Assembly: GCF_965263005.1 (NCBI RefSeq)
Contig: NZ_OZ253579.1
Location: 806,001 to 870,000 of the forward strand
Direction: 5' to 3'
DNA: 64,000 nucleotides
DNA from: Rariloculus sp965263005
Lineage (GTDB): Bacteria; Pseudomonadota; Gammaproteobacteria; Steroidobacterales; Rariloculaceae
The notes beneath the pieces were generated by a model, which worked only from the letters and a program-made list of their open reading frames with translations, was not told where the DNA came from and ran no database searches. Made by a program: the position numbers and the translations under genes. Shown here in pieces: positions 1 through 8,825 of this stretch (positions within the stretch are counted from its first letter, which is position 1; each line of letters starts with the position of its first letter).

Positions 1-1053
1 GACGGCGCCGGATCCGCGCTTCGCATGGCGCCGCCGGGCGCGGTGTCCTTTGCCGACGTTGTCGAGCGCGTGAGTCCGGCCGTCGTCAATATCGCGGTCA
101 CGAAGTCGGCGGTATCGATATCGACCGGCGTCAGGCCGGACGGGTTCCCGCGCGGCGGACCCGAACTCGACGAGTTCTTCAGACGATTCTTCGGCGCACC
201 GGACGGGCCGAGGTTTCCGCGCCGGATGCAGGGCGCGGGTTCCGGGTTCATCATCGACCCGGAGGGGTATATCGCGACAAATCAGCACGTGATCGATGGC
301 GCCGAAGAGATCGTCGTCACGCTACAGTCCGGCGAGCAGCTCGACGCCGTCGTGATCGGTCAGGACGAGCGAACGGACCTGGCGCTTATCAAGGTCGATG
401 TGCCGCGCGAGCTCGCGGCGCTCGAGTTCGGCGATTCTGACAGCGCGCGCGTCGGCGAATGGGTGCTCGCGATAGGCAATCCTTTCGGTCTCGGCGGCAC
501 GGCGACTGCGGGAATCATCTCGGCGCGGGGCCGCGACATCCAGTCCGGGCCGTACGATGACTACCTGCAGATCGACGCACCGATCAATTCGGGCAACTCC
601 GGCGGCCCTGTCTTTAATGGTGAGGGCGAGGTCATTGGCGTCAACACCGCGATCTACTCGCCGAACGGCGGCAGCATCGGGATCGGATTCGCGATTCCGG
701 CCAATCAGGCGAAATCGGTCATCGACGAGCTCAAGGCCGACGGCTCCATCGAGCGCGGCTGGCTCGGCGTTGCGATCAGCACCGTCGATCGCGAGCTTGC
801 CGAATCGCTGGGCTTGAGCGAGGAGCACGGCGTCCTGATCGCGAACGTCGAGCAAGGCGGACCGGCCGACCGCGCAGGCCTGCTTGAAGGCGACATCGTC
901 ACTCAGTTCGATGAAGCGCCCGTCGATTCGGCGAGAACCCTGAGCCGGCTCGTCGGCGCGAGAGATGCCAACGAACGGGTATCTCTGCGTGTGTGGCGGG
1001 ACGGCGACGCACTCGAACTGTCCGTGGAGCTTGGCGAACTCGCGACCACCTGA
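1..1053 (+). CDS. HtrA/DegQ-type periplasmic serine protease (5' end outside window)
   Basis: Trypsin-like S1C protease for periplasmic protein quality control. The frame is open from base 1, so the start codon and probably a signal peptide lie upstream; the Met at 25 is internal. Counting from that Met, the catalytic triad is His88 (NQHVIDG), Asp118 (DERTDLALIKVD) and Ser192 (GNSGGPV). One PDZ domain follows (about residues 240-335, RGWLGV start). Only one PDZ is present, so the architecture is closer to DegS or single-PDZ HtrA proteins than to two-PDZ DegP/DegQ. The reading frame ends just before a strong terminator at 1098-1130, so it closes a transcription unit. The family call is secure; the subfamily is not. 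Confidence 0.93.
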   Translation, partial: DGAGSALRMAPPGAVSFADVVERVSPAVVNIAVTKSAVSISTGVRPDGFPRGGPELDEFFRRFFGAPDGPRFPRRMQGAGSGFIIDPEGYIATNQHVIDGAEEIVVTLQSGEQLDAVVIGQDERTDLALIKVDVPRELAALEFGDSDSARVGEWVLAIGNPFGLGGTATAGIISARGRDIQSGPYDDYLQIDAPINSGNSGGPVFNGEGEVIGVNTAIYSPNGGSIGIGFAIPANQAKSVIDELKADGSIERGWLGVAISTVDRELAESLGLSEEHGVLIANVEQGGPADRAGLLEGDIVTQFDEAPVDSARTLSRLVGARDANERVSLRVWRDGDALELSVELGELATT

Positions 1054-1097
1054 GCGCCGCGGCGCGTTGCGGCCGGGCTGAAAGAATCCCCCAATTA

Positions 1098-1130
1098 GCG
1101 CCCCGTTTCCCCCGCGGGGCGCCTTTTTTT
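1098..1130 (+). terminator. Rho-independent terminator after the HtrA gene
   Basis: Perfect 8-bp stem GCGCCCCG (1098-1105) / CGGGGCGC (1115-1122) with a 9-nt loop, followed by a run of seven T (1124-1130). It sits 45 bp after the protease stop codon and before the PpiC gene, separating the two units. Confidence 0.9.
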
Positions 1131-1190
1131 GCCCCGTGGCCGGTTGACTGGCGACCCGCTAGATAAACCGGGTATCCCCTGCTAGTCTCG

Positions 1191-2048
1191 ATGCTTCTCA
1201 TGCGCAGCTTGCTCAAGGACCCGTTGCTCCACTTTCTCGTGCTCGGCGGAGCGTTGTTTGCCGTCTTCTATTGGCGCGGCGATACGGGTGAAGATGGCAG
1301 AGCGCGGATCCAGGTCAGCGCCGAGCAGGTCGAGCAGTTGCGCCGGGCAGCAACACTGTTGAACGGCCGCGAACCGAGCGAAGAGGAGCTTGCCGCACTC
1401 GTCGAGCCGGCCATTCGCGACGAGATCATGTACCGCGAAGCGCTTGCCCTGAGTCTGGACGTCAATGACGACGAGGTGCGCACGCGCCTGGTCGAGAAAA
1501 TGCGGTACCTGACCGAGGACCTTGCCGATCCCGAGCCTGCGTCGGAGGAGGAATTGCGGGCGTTTTTCGACGCTTCACCGGAGCGGTTTCTGATTCCCGC
1601 GCTGGTGACCTTCGATCAGGTCTATTTCAGTCCGCGCGAGCGTGGCGATGCGCTCGACTCGGATGTTGCCGGGGCGCTCGCGGTGCTGACTGACGGTGGC
1701 GATCATGCCGGCCTCGGCGATCGCACGCCGTTACAGGGCCGGTTCGTCGAAGCGCCGCGCGAGCAGGTCGAGATCCTCTTTGGCGCCGCGCTGACCGAGG
1801 CCGTGTACACGATGGAACCCGATGTCTGGACCGGGCCGTTCGAGTCCGACTTCGGCTTGCATCTCGTGCGTTTGGTGTCGCGCAGCGAGGCTCGGCAGCC
1901 GGCCTTCGGGGAGGTTCGCGACGAGGCGCTCGAGCAGTTCGCGGAGGATCGCCGGAATCGGGCCAATGAAGCGAATTACGCCGAGATTCGGGCACGCTAC
2001 GAGATCATCGTCGACTGGCCGTCGAGCACGGCGGAGGAAGGTCTTTGA
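1191..2048 (+). CDS. Membrane-anchored PpiC-type peptidyl-prolyl cis-trans isomerase
   Basis: 285-aa parvulin-family foldase. A single N-terminal hydrophobic segment (about residues 12-28, LLHFLVLGGALFAVFYW) anchors it in the inner membrane with the rest probably periplasmic. An SurA/PpiD-like N-terminal helical region (about 38-115) precedes a degenerate rotamase domain (about 125-235) ending in the family-typical PFESDFGLHLVRL stretch. The stop overlaps the TTG start of the HupE gene (TTGA at 2045-2048), implying translational coupling. PpiC-like genes next to HupE/UreJ-type genes recur in proteobacteria, so the pair may act together on a membrane or periplasmic client. Whether the isomerase is active cannot be judged from sequence. 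Confidence 0.85.
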   Translation: MLLMRSLLKDPLLHFLVLGGALFAVFYWRGDTGEDGRARIQVSAEQVEQLRRAATLLNGREPSEEELAALVEPAIRDEIMYREALALSLDVNDDEVRTRLVEKMRYLTEDLADPEPASEEELRAFFDASPERFLIPALVTFDQVYFSPRERGDALDSDVAGALAVLTDGGDHAGLGDRTPLQGRFVEAPREQVEILFGAALTEAVYTMEPDVWTGPFESDFGLHLVRLVSRSEARQPAFGEVRDEALEQFAEDRRNRANEANYAEIRARYEIIVDWPSSTAEEGL

Positions 2049-3052
2049 TTTCTGCGCGGTTGGCCGCGCTGCTCGTCCTGTGCTCGGTTGCCGGTACCGC
2101 GTCGGCCCATCGCCTGAGCCCGGCGTTCTTCGGGCTCACCGAGATCGAGCCGAATACGTTCCAGGCGCAGTGGAAAGTTTCAATCTCCGGCGGCCTGGCC
2201 GATGCCATGCAGCCTCAGGTACCGGCCGGTTGCGCCGTCGTCGGGGCGGTGCGTACCTATACCGTCGACGATGCCAGGTTCGACCATGGACGCATAAGCT
2301 GCGAGGACCGTTTGCCCGGCAAGCTGTTCGAAGTCAATGGATTAGCGGCAACTCAGACCGACGTGCTGTTGCGTGTCGACTATCTCGATGGCCGCTCGTT
2401 CACTCACCGGCTCGTGCCCGAAAGTCCAAGCGTCGTCATTCCCGAGGAATCCGGTGCGCTCGACGTCGCGGCGACCTACCTCGTGCTCGGTGTCGAGCAC
2501 ATCCTGCTCGGCATAGACCATCTGCTGTTTGTCTTCGCGTTGTTGTTACTGGTGCAGGGACTCGGCCGCCTCATCGCCACGGTGACGGCGTTCACCGTCG
2601 CGCACAGCATCACGCTCGGCGCGGCGACGCTGGGCTTCGTCCACGTGCCGATCGCGCCCGTGGAAGCGACGATCGCGCTCAGCATCCTGTTTGTCGCGAC
2701 GGAACTTGCGCGCGGCGATGGAGGGACTGGGCCGCTAATGGCGCAGCGGAGCCTGACCGCGCGCTTTCCGTGGCTCGTTGCATTCACTTTCGGGCTGCTC
2801 CACGGCTTCGGTTTTGCCGGGGCGTTGAGTGAGGTCGGTCTGCCCGAGAGCGCGATACCGCTGGCGTTGCTGTTCTTCAATGTCGGCGTCGAACTCGGCC
2901 AGTTGATGTTCATCGCGGCCGTACTGGTGCTCGGTTGGGGACTGCGATACCTGTCGGTGCCGCTGCCGCGATGGTCGGCGCGGTTGTCGGCCTATATGAT
3001 CGGGTCCGTCGCGGCATTCTGGGTATTCGAGCGAACCGTTACGGCCATCTGA
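2045..3052 (+). CDS. HupE/UreJ_2-family membrane protein
   Basis: 335 aa. Residues 1-21 look like a signal peptide (cleavage near TASA/HR), followed by a periplasmic beta-rich region of about 115 residues and then about six to seven membrane helices. The family motif GVEHILLGIDHLLF opens the membrane part, with conserved His and Asp as in the HupE/UreJ nickel or cobalt permease-like family. A second conserved stretch is FGLLHGFGFAGAL. The start is TTG, overlapping the PpiC stop. Family members are often called metal (Ni/Co) transporters, but the long N-terminal periplasmic domain marks the HupE/UreJ_2 subgroup, whose substrate is unknown. The AGCS symporter begins 11 bp downstream, suggesting one operon. 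Confidence 0.82.
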   Translation: MISARLAALLVLCSVAGTASAHRLSPAFFGLTEIEPNTFQAQWKVSISGGLADAMQPQVPAGCAVVGAVRTYTVDDARFDHGRISCEDRLPGKLFEVNGLAATQTDVLLRVDYLDGRSFTHRLVPESPSVVIPEESGALDVAATYLVLGVEHILLGIDHLLFVFALLLLVQGLGRLIATVTAFTVAHSITLGAATLGFVHVPIAPVEATIALSILFVATELARGDGGTGPLMAQRSLTARFPWLVAFTFGLLHGFGFAGALSEVGLPESAIPLALLFFNVGVELGQLMFIAAVLVLGWGLRYLSVPLPRWSARLSAYMIGSVAAFWVFERTVTAI

Positions 3053-3062
3053 AGGAATATCC

Positions 3063-4832
3063 ATGGATTCACTCGTCGCCGTCGTCTCCACGATCAACAA
3101 CGCGATCTGGCACGACTATGCACTTCTCGCCGTTCTTGGCGCCGGTGTGCTCTTCACGTTCTGGAGCGGCTTCGGCCAGTACCGGGCACTGACGCACGGC
3201 GTCGCCGTCATCACCGGCAAGTACGACGACAAGAGCGATCCCGGCGCGATCAATCACTTTCAGGCGCTGTCGACGGCGTTATCCGCAACGGTCGGGCTCG
3301 GCAATATCGCCGGCGTCGCGATTGCGATCTCCCTTGGCGGGCCGGGGGCGTTGTTCTGGATGTGGATGGTCGGTGTCGCGGGCATGTGCCTGAAGATGAC
3401 CGAGGTCACGCAATCGATGCTGTTCCGGGACACGTCCGATCCCGGCAACCCGCACGGCGGACCGATGTGGGTCTGCCGCCGCGGGATCGCGCAACTGGCT
3501 CCGTCGCTTGCGCCTGTCGGCACCATCATCGGCGTGATTTTCAGTTTGACCTTGCTCGTCTCCACCGCGACGGGCGGCAACATGTTCCAGGCATGGAACG
3601 TCGCCGACATCTCGTTCACGTACTTCGGGCTGCCGCGCTGGATTGCCGGCGTGATACTGACGCTCGCGGTCGGTCTGGTCATCATCGGCGGAATCAAGCG
3701 CATCGGCGAAATCGCCGGGCGTATCGTTCCGTTCATGTGCGCGACTTATCTGCTTGCGGGCCTGTTGGTCATTGTGGTGAACATTTCCGAGGTCCCGGCC
3801 ATATTCGCATTGATATTCACCGAAGCGTTCTCGCCGAGCGAAGGGATCGGCGCGTTCATCGGCGGTACGGCCGGTTACGGTTTCCTCAAGGGCCTGCAGC
3901 GTGCGTTCTTTTCGAGCGAGGCCGGTCAGGGCTCCGCGCCGATTGCGCACTCGGCGGCCAAGACCAACGAACCCGTGCGCGAAGGGGTCGTGGCGGGGCT
4001 CGAGCCATTTATCGATACGATCGTGGTCTGCACGGTGACCGGTCTCGTGATCCTCTCGAGCGGCGTGTGGAATCGCGATCCGGCGCTCGTACACGACACG
4101 GCGCCCTCAATCTCCCCCGTCATCGCGGACGGCGGCCAGGCTGCGGCGGCGGAAGGCGACATCGAGTGGCAGATGGATTCCGTGCGAGTCACGGTCGCCG
4201 ACGAGCTCGTAGCCGACGCGCAGATGCGCGACGGCACGGTCGTTTTCGTCGTCGTCGAGGCCGGAGCGAATTCCGAGACCGGCCTTGCTCGCTCGCGTGT
4301 CTTCGGAACGCTGACCGGAAGCGACGCCGCCGGTTGGACTGTCGAGTTCGATCGCTTCGACGCGGCTGCCGGCGTTACGCCGACGCTCGTCGTCGACGGG
4401 GTGTTTTTCGATTTCAAGGGCGCGTCCCTGACCGCGAAGGCTTTTGACCGCGTTTTTCCGGGACTCGGTATCTGGATCGTGCCGATGGCGGCCTGGCTCT
4501 TCGCGTTTTCGACCATCATCTCGTGGGGCTATTACGGCGAGCAGGGGATCGTCTACCTGCTCGGTCAGCGCTCCGTGATGTCTTATCGCGTGGTGTATTG
4601 CATGTTGATCCTGGTATCCGTGCAGTTCGTCCGCACTCAGGACGAGCTCGATCTGTTCTCGACCTTCGGCACGGGCCTGATGTTATGGGTCAACGTCCCG
4701 ATCATGCTGATCTTCGGCCCGATGGCGATGCGCGCCTACCATGACTATTTCGGCCGCTTGCGCAGGGGCGAGATGGTGCCGGCACGCACGCCGCGGCTCG
4801 ACCGCAGCGCCGCCGGGCACGACGCCGAATAA
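3063..4832 (+). CDS. Sodium:alanine symporter (AGCS family) with an extra soluble insert
   Basis: 589 aa. AGCS transporters import alanine or glycine with Na+. Family motifs include the N-terminal FTFWSGFGQYRAL region, TALSATVGLGNIAGVA (residues about 71-86) and GFLKGLQRAFFSSEAGQGSAP (about 274-294). The C-terminal FSTIISWGYYGE is also typical. Unlike the usual 450-490 aa members, about 100 residues (roughly 340-445) are inserted between two membrane helices. This insert is acidic and beta-rich, starts after LVILSSGVWNRD and ends before FPGLGIWIVPMAAW. It probably forms a periplasmic or extracytoplasmic loop domain; I do not recognise a fold. It follows HupE by 11 bp and is the last gene before convergent minus-strand genes. 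Confidence 0.9.
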   Translation: MDSLVAVVSTINNAIWHDYALLAVLGAGVLFTFWSGFGQYRALTHGVAVITGKYDDKSDPGAINHFQALSTALSATVGLGNIAGVAIAISLGGPGALFWMWMVGVAGMCLKMTEVTQSMLFRDTSDPGNPHGGPMWVCRRGIAQLAPSLAPVGTIIGVIFSLTLLVSTATGGNMFQAWNVADISFTYFGLPRWIAGVILTLAVGLVIIGGIKRIGEIAGRIVPFMCATYLLAGLLVIVVNISEVPAIFALIFTEAFSPSEGIGAFIGGTAGYGFLKGLQRAFFSSEAGQGSAPIAHSAAKTNEPVREGVVAGLEPFIDTIVVCTVTGLVILSSGVWNRDPALVHDTAPSISPVIADGGQAAAAEGDIEWQMDSVRVTVADELVADAQMRDGTVVFVVVEAGANSETGLARSRVFGTLTGSDAAGWTVEFDRFDAAAGVTPTLVVDGVFFDFKGASLTAKAFDRVFPGLGIWIVPMAAWLFAFSTIISWGYYGEQGIVYLLGQRSVMSYRVVYCMLILVSVQFVRTQDELDLFSTFGTGLMLWVNVPIMLIFGPMAMRAYHDYFGRLRRGEMVPARTPRLDRSAAGHDAE

Positions 4833-4907
4833 GAAGCGGGGGTGAGGCAGTTCAGCCCGCCACCGCCGAAGAGCGGGTCTGGGCAGCGGTCTGCGAATCG
4901 CGCCCGT

Positions 4908-5900
4908 TCAGGCGGCGCCTGACAGCGCGAGGACGCTCCGCCTGACGAGCGCGCGGGCCATCGTGACCTTGTAGCCGTTCTTCGCGAGCGGCTGAGCGCC
5001 TTCAAGCGCGGCATCGGCGGCCCGTTGCGCGAGCTCGGCGGTGATCCGTTCGCCGCGCAGCGTCTGCTCGGCGGCGGGCACGCGCCACGGGATCGGCGCA
5101 ACACCGCCGAGCACGATGCGCGCATCGCGGCAGACGTCGCCGTCCATGTCGAGCGTCAATGCGACGCTGACGACAGCGTGCGTCCAGGCTTCACGGTCCA
5201 TGATCTTGCGGTAGGCGCCCGACTGATCTGCGCGCGACGCGGGCAGCGCGATGCCGACCAGAAGCTCATCGGCCTCGAGCACGTTTTCGCGCTGCAGGCT
5301 GTCGCGCGGCAGGACGAAGAACTCAGAGGCCGCAACGGCGCGTTCACCGCTTGGACCGGCAACCCGAAATTCGGCGTCGAGCGCGACGAGGGCGTTGGCC
5401 GTATCGGACGGATGCACGATGAAGCTCGGGCCGCCGCCGAAGATCGCATGCTGCTGGTTCTCGCCGATCACTGAATAACAGCGGTCGCCGCCGCGCTTCA
5501 GGCATGAGAATCCCTGGCGGAAGTACCAGCACCAGGGCCGTTGACAGACGTTGCCCGCGATCGTGCCTGTGTTTCTGATCTGCGGCGTGCCGACGGCGGC
5601 GGCAGCCTCGGCGAGGACCGGATAGCGCGTTCGAATCTCCTCGCTGCGGGCGAGCGCGTCGACGGTGACGAGTCCGCCGATCTCCGTCGCGTTCCCCGAC
5701 GAACGTATCTCGTCCAGCCCGGGGATGCGTTTGAGATCGACTATCGTATCTGGAGCCGCGACGAGCTCGTCCTTGACCATGCCGAGCAGATCGCTGCCGC
5801 CGCCGGCGGGATAGGCGATCTCGCCGTTTGCCCGCGCCGCGCCAAGCAGCTCGACTGCCTCGGCGAGCGTTGCCGGACTGCGGTTCGCGAAGCCCTTCAT
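4908..5900 (-). CDS. Molybdenum hydroxylase FAD-binding subunit (PaoB/CoxM-like, with Fe-S loop)
   Basis: 330 aa. Middle electron-transfer subunit of a three-subunit xanthine oxidase-family enzyme. The FAD-binding_5 motif is PAGGGSDLLGMVKD (residues 31-44), and the second FAD motif is in GTIAGNVCQ (112-120). Cys119, Cys124, Cys133 and Cys141 form an insert typical of PaoB and 4-hydroxybenzoyl-CoA reductase-type subunits, where it binds an additional [4Fe-4S] cluster. The C-terminal CO_deh_flav_C domain follows (about 220-325). It is the last gene of the operon on the minus strand; its ATG overlaps the stop of the catalytic subunit by 4 bp. The substrate (aldehyde or N-heterocycle) cannot be deduced. 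Confidence 0.9.
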   Translation of the reverse strand: MKGFANRSPATLAEAVELLGAARANGEIAYPAGGGSDLLGMVKDELVAAPDTIVDLKRIPGLDEIRSSGNATEIGGLVTVDALARSEEIRTRYPVLAEAAAAVGTPQIRNTGTIAGNVCQRPWCWYFRQGFSCLKRGGDRCYSVIGENQQHAIFGGGPSFIVHPSDTANALVALDAEFRVAGPSGERAVAASEFFVLPRDSLQRENVLEADELLVGIALPASRADQSGAYRKIMDREAWTHAVVSVALTLDMDGDVCRDARIVLGGVAPIPWRVPAAEQTLRGERITAELAQRAADAALEGAQPLAKNGYKVTMARALVRRSVLALSGAA

Positions 5901-8008
5901 GACATCGCTCCGATGACCCGGTCGCGGCTGATCGGCAGCTCCTTGATGCGTTTGCCGGTCGCATTGAATATCGCGTTTGCGATTGCGCTGACGACTGGGA
6001 TGATCGTCGACTCGCCGATGCTCTTCGCACCCCAGGGGCCGTAGGCGTCGTCAGGCTCCACGAACAGCACGTCGATCGGAATCGTATCGAGGTGCGTCAT
6101 GATGCGCGCCCCGTAGTACCCCGGATTGACCGGGATCCCGGTGTTTTCGTCGTAGAGCAGCTCCTCGTGCAGGGCCATCCCGATGCCCTGGATCACGCCG
6201 CCCTTGACCTGGCTCGTTGCCGTCAACGGGTTGATGATCCGCCCGCTGTCGTGCGCGGCGACGAACTTGGTCAAATGGACGCCGCCAAGCTCCGTGTCGA
6301 CCTCGAGTTCGACGAAGTGCGCGGCGAACGAATAGCGCTGCTCGCCTTCGATGCTCGGGTTCGGCGTGGCCTCCGCTATGAGCACATCGTCCGCGGCCGG
6401 CGGGCCGCGCTCGGCGAGCTGCCTCTTCAGGTCCTCGGCCGCCTGCACGATCGCAAAGCCCGTGTGGCTCGTCGTGCGCGAGCCCGACTCGCCCACCGAA
6501 TAAGGCGAGCGATCCGTATCGCCCCAGACGACTTCGACGCGGTCGAGATCCATCTCCATCGCTTCGGCCGCGATCATCGCGAGCGTTGTCTTGGCGCCCG
6601 TGCCGATGTCGGTCACGCCCGCGTGGAGCCACAGCGTGCCTTCGCCATCGAGCCTGAGCACGGCGCTGCTTCTCCCCAGGCGCGCCGAGAATGCGCCGAT
6701 CGCCATGCCGGTGCCGCGCTTGATCGGACCGGTGTCGGCCGCTGCCGGCCGGCGCCGGCTTCTCCAATCGAACGCCTCGGCGCCCTGCTCGATGCAATCG
6801 ATGAGTCCATAGCTCGAGTAAGGCGTCTCATCGCGATAGCGGCGCGTCGCGTTCTTCAGATGAAACTCGAGCGGGTCCATATCGATCTCGTGACAGATCC
6901 GGTCGAGGACCGAGCCGATGCCGAATACGCCCTGGGGATAGGCCGGTGCGCGGTAGTTGGCGCTAACCGTCATGTTCGTATAGGCCGGATAGACTGTCTT
7001 GCTGACGTTCGGACACTGGTAGAAATCGGTGCCGGCGATATCGCCGCTGCTCTTGCGGTGCGGACCCATGCCGCTATAACCGCGCAGCTCCATCGCCTGC
7101 AGCGTGCCGTCGCGCTTCGCGCCGACCCGGTAGTACTGGCTTGTCGGCCAGCGGCCGTGGATCGTCAGAAAGTCCTCCTTGCGGGTCAGCTCGAGCTTGA
7201 CCGGCCGCCCGGTGCGCCGCGCGAGCTCCGCGGCGACCAGATCGGTGTCCTGACACTGGTTCTTGTTGCCGAATCCGCCGCCCATGTACTCGCAGATCAC
7301 TCGGACCTGGTCAGGCGCGAGGTCGAACGCGGCAGCGATATCGTCGCGGCAGTTCGCGATGCCTTGCGTCGGCGTCCAGACCGTGAGCTTGCCGAGTTCC
7401 CATTGTGCGACTGCGGTGCGCGGTTCCATCTGCGCGTTGTTGTGGTGCTTCGTCACGTAGTGATCTTCGACGACGACGTCTGACTGTGCGAGCCCGGCCT
7501 CGATGTCGCCGCGTTCGTAGACGGACGGCGCGCGCGCGCGTGTGCCGCCGAGCAGGGGCGAGAGGTTGCCGCCGGGCTGAATCGTGACCGCGTCCGGTGC
7601 GAGCGCCTGCTCGGCATCGAGCACGAACGGCAGCGTCTCGTAGTCGACCTCGATGAGTTTCGCGGCCGCTTCCGCCGTATGGCGGTCGACCGCGGCAACG
7701 GCGGCGACGCCATCGCCGTAGTAGCGAACGGGGTTGTTGAACACCATGCGCCGGTTCGCGCGGTCGCCGGACGCCCACTCGATGTCGCAGTTTTCGTGCG
7801 TCAGTACGGCTTGAACGCCTGCGAGCTCGAGCGCGGGCTGCACGTCGATGGCGCGGATCCGTGCATGCGGATGCGGACTTCTGAGTATCCGTGCATACAA
7901 CATGCCGGGCAGTTGAATGTCCGGTGAGTAGCGCGCCTGTCCCGTGACGCGCTCGAGCGCATCGAGCCTGGGGGTGGGTCGACCGACGACTCTGAGTGGA
8001 TCGGCCAT
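5897..8008 (-). CDS. Molybdopterin-binding catalytic subunit of xanthine oxidase-family dehydrogenase
   Basis: About 703 aa from the chosen start. Catalyses hydroxylation of an aldehyde or heterocycle at the Moco. The ald_Xan_dh_C N-terminal domain (GRPTPRLDALERVTGQARYS) is followed by the Moco-binding domains with YMGGGFGNKNQ, the GESGSR region, and GAKSIGESTIIP carrying the catalytic Glu near the C-terminus. An upstream in-frame start at 8068 would overlap the preceding gene by 58 bp. I prefer the ATG at 8008 (MADPLRVVGRP), which begins 3 bp after the upstream stop and matches family N-termini. It shows no signal peptide, as expected if it is co-exported with the Tat-signal-bearing iron-sulfur subunit. 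Confidence 0.92.
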   Translation of the reverse strand: MADPLRVVGRPTPRLDALERVTGQARYSPDIQLPGMLYARILRSPHPHARIRAIDVQPALELAGVQAVLTHENCDIEWASGDRANRRMVFNNPVRYYGDGVAAVAAVDRHTAEAAAKLIEVDYETLPFVLDAEQALAPDAVTIQPGGNLSPLLGGTRARAPSVYERGDIEAGLAQSDVVVEDHYVTKHHNNAQMEPRTAVAQWELGKLTVWTPTQGIANCRDDIAAAFDLAPDQVRVICEYMGGGFGNKNQCQDTDLVAAELARRTGRPVKLELTRKEDFLTIHGRWPTSQYYRVGAKRDGTLQAMELRGYSGMGPHRKSSGDIAGTDFYQCPNVSKTVYPAYTNMTVSANYRAPAYPQGVFGIGSVLDRICHEIDMDPLEFHLKNATRRYRDETPYSSYGLIDCIEQGAEAFDWRSRRRPAAADTGPIKRGTGMAIGAFSARLGRSSAVLRLDGEGTLWLHAGVTDIGTGAKTTLAMIAAEAMEMDLDRVEVVWGDTDRSPYSVGESGSRTTSHTGFAIVQAAEDLKRQLAERGPPAADDVLIAEATPNPSIEGEQRYSFAAHFVELEVDTELGGVHLTKFVAAHDSGRIINPLTATSQVKGGVIQGIGMALHEELLYDENTGIPVNPGYYGARIMTHLDTIPIDVLFVEPDDAYGPWGAKSIGESTIIPVVSAIANAIFNATGKRIKELPISRDRVIGAMS

Positions 8009-8010
8009 GG

Positions 8011-8601
8011 CTACGCCCTGCGGCTCGCGGCAAGGACCGCGGCCTGATAGTTGAGGAAATTGGAGCATCGGCAGATATTGCCGGCCAGGGCTTCGCGGAC
8101 GCCGGCTTCAGTCACGTTGGTCCTTTCGTTGAGCAACGCCTTCGCCGACATGAGTTGGCCGGAGGTGCAGAACCCGCACTGCGGGGCGTCGTGCTCGATG
8201 AACGCCTCCTGGAGCGGATCGAGAGCGCCGTTCCTGGCGAGGCCCTCGACCGTCTCGACGTCCTTGCCGTCGGCCCAGACCGCGAGGTAGCTGCAGGCGT
8301 AGATGTTCCTGCCGTCGAGCAGCACCGTGCAGGCTCCGCACTCGCCGCGATCGCAACCGACGCGCGTGCCCGTGAGCCTGAGGTGATCGCGAAGGACTTC
8401 GACGAGTGTCCAGCGGTCCTCGACGGTGAGCGCACGCGTTTCGCCGTTAACGGTGAGCGTGATGCGCGTTTGCGGGACCGGCTCGCGTTGCTGCGCATCG
8501 GCTTTTCGTTGCGGCCCGACTGTTAGCGCCGGCACCGTTGCTGCGGCCGCGATGCCCGCGCCGCTTCGTCCGAGGAATGAACGTCTTGTGATGCCGCTCA
8601 T
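8011..8601 (-). CDS. Tat-exported [2Fe-2S] subunit of the molybdenum hydroxylase
   Basis: 196 aa. Carries two [2Fe-2S] clusters: Cys83, Cys88, Cys91 and Cys103 (plant-ferredoxin type, CDRGECGAC) and Cys142, Cys145, Cys177 and Cys179 (CGFC...CRC). The N-terminus TRRSFLG followed by an Ala-rich stretch is a twin-arginine signal, so the assembled complex is probably exported folded to the periplasm, as known for PaoABC. First gene of the operon (2Fe-2S, then Moco, then FAD). No XdhC/PaoD-like maturation gene lies beside it; that function must be encoded elsewhere. Confidence 0.93.
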   Translation of the reverse strand: MSGITRRSFLGRSGAGIAAAATVPALTVGPQRKADAQQREPVPQTRITLTVNGETRALTVEDRWTLVEVLRDHLRLTGTRVGCDRGECGACTVLLDGRNIYACSYLAVWADGKDVETVEGLARNGALDPLQEAFIEHDAPQCGFCTSGQLMSAKALLNERTNVTEAGVREALAGNICRCSNFLNYQAAVLAASRRA

Positions 8602-8825
8602 CCATGCCCCTCCGATTCACCGATTGCGGTCACGATAGCCACGTATGCAAGCCTTGTAAACGCGGTGCGCCGAAGCGTTCGGGCCGCGAGCGGCTGCGGA
8701 CGCGTTTGCGGGACCGCATCGGGCAGCCGCCGGCGGCCACGAGCGCAGGGTCGGCGCCGCGGTTCTTGAGGAGGCGCGACGGGAGGTAGAATTCAGCGGG
8801 CACATAATCCCAACGCGAACAATCA

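Noticed and set aside
6092..7483. 463-aa plus-strand open frame inside the Moco subunit
   Set aside because: High-GC antisense shadow of a gene with clear catalytic motifs.
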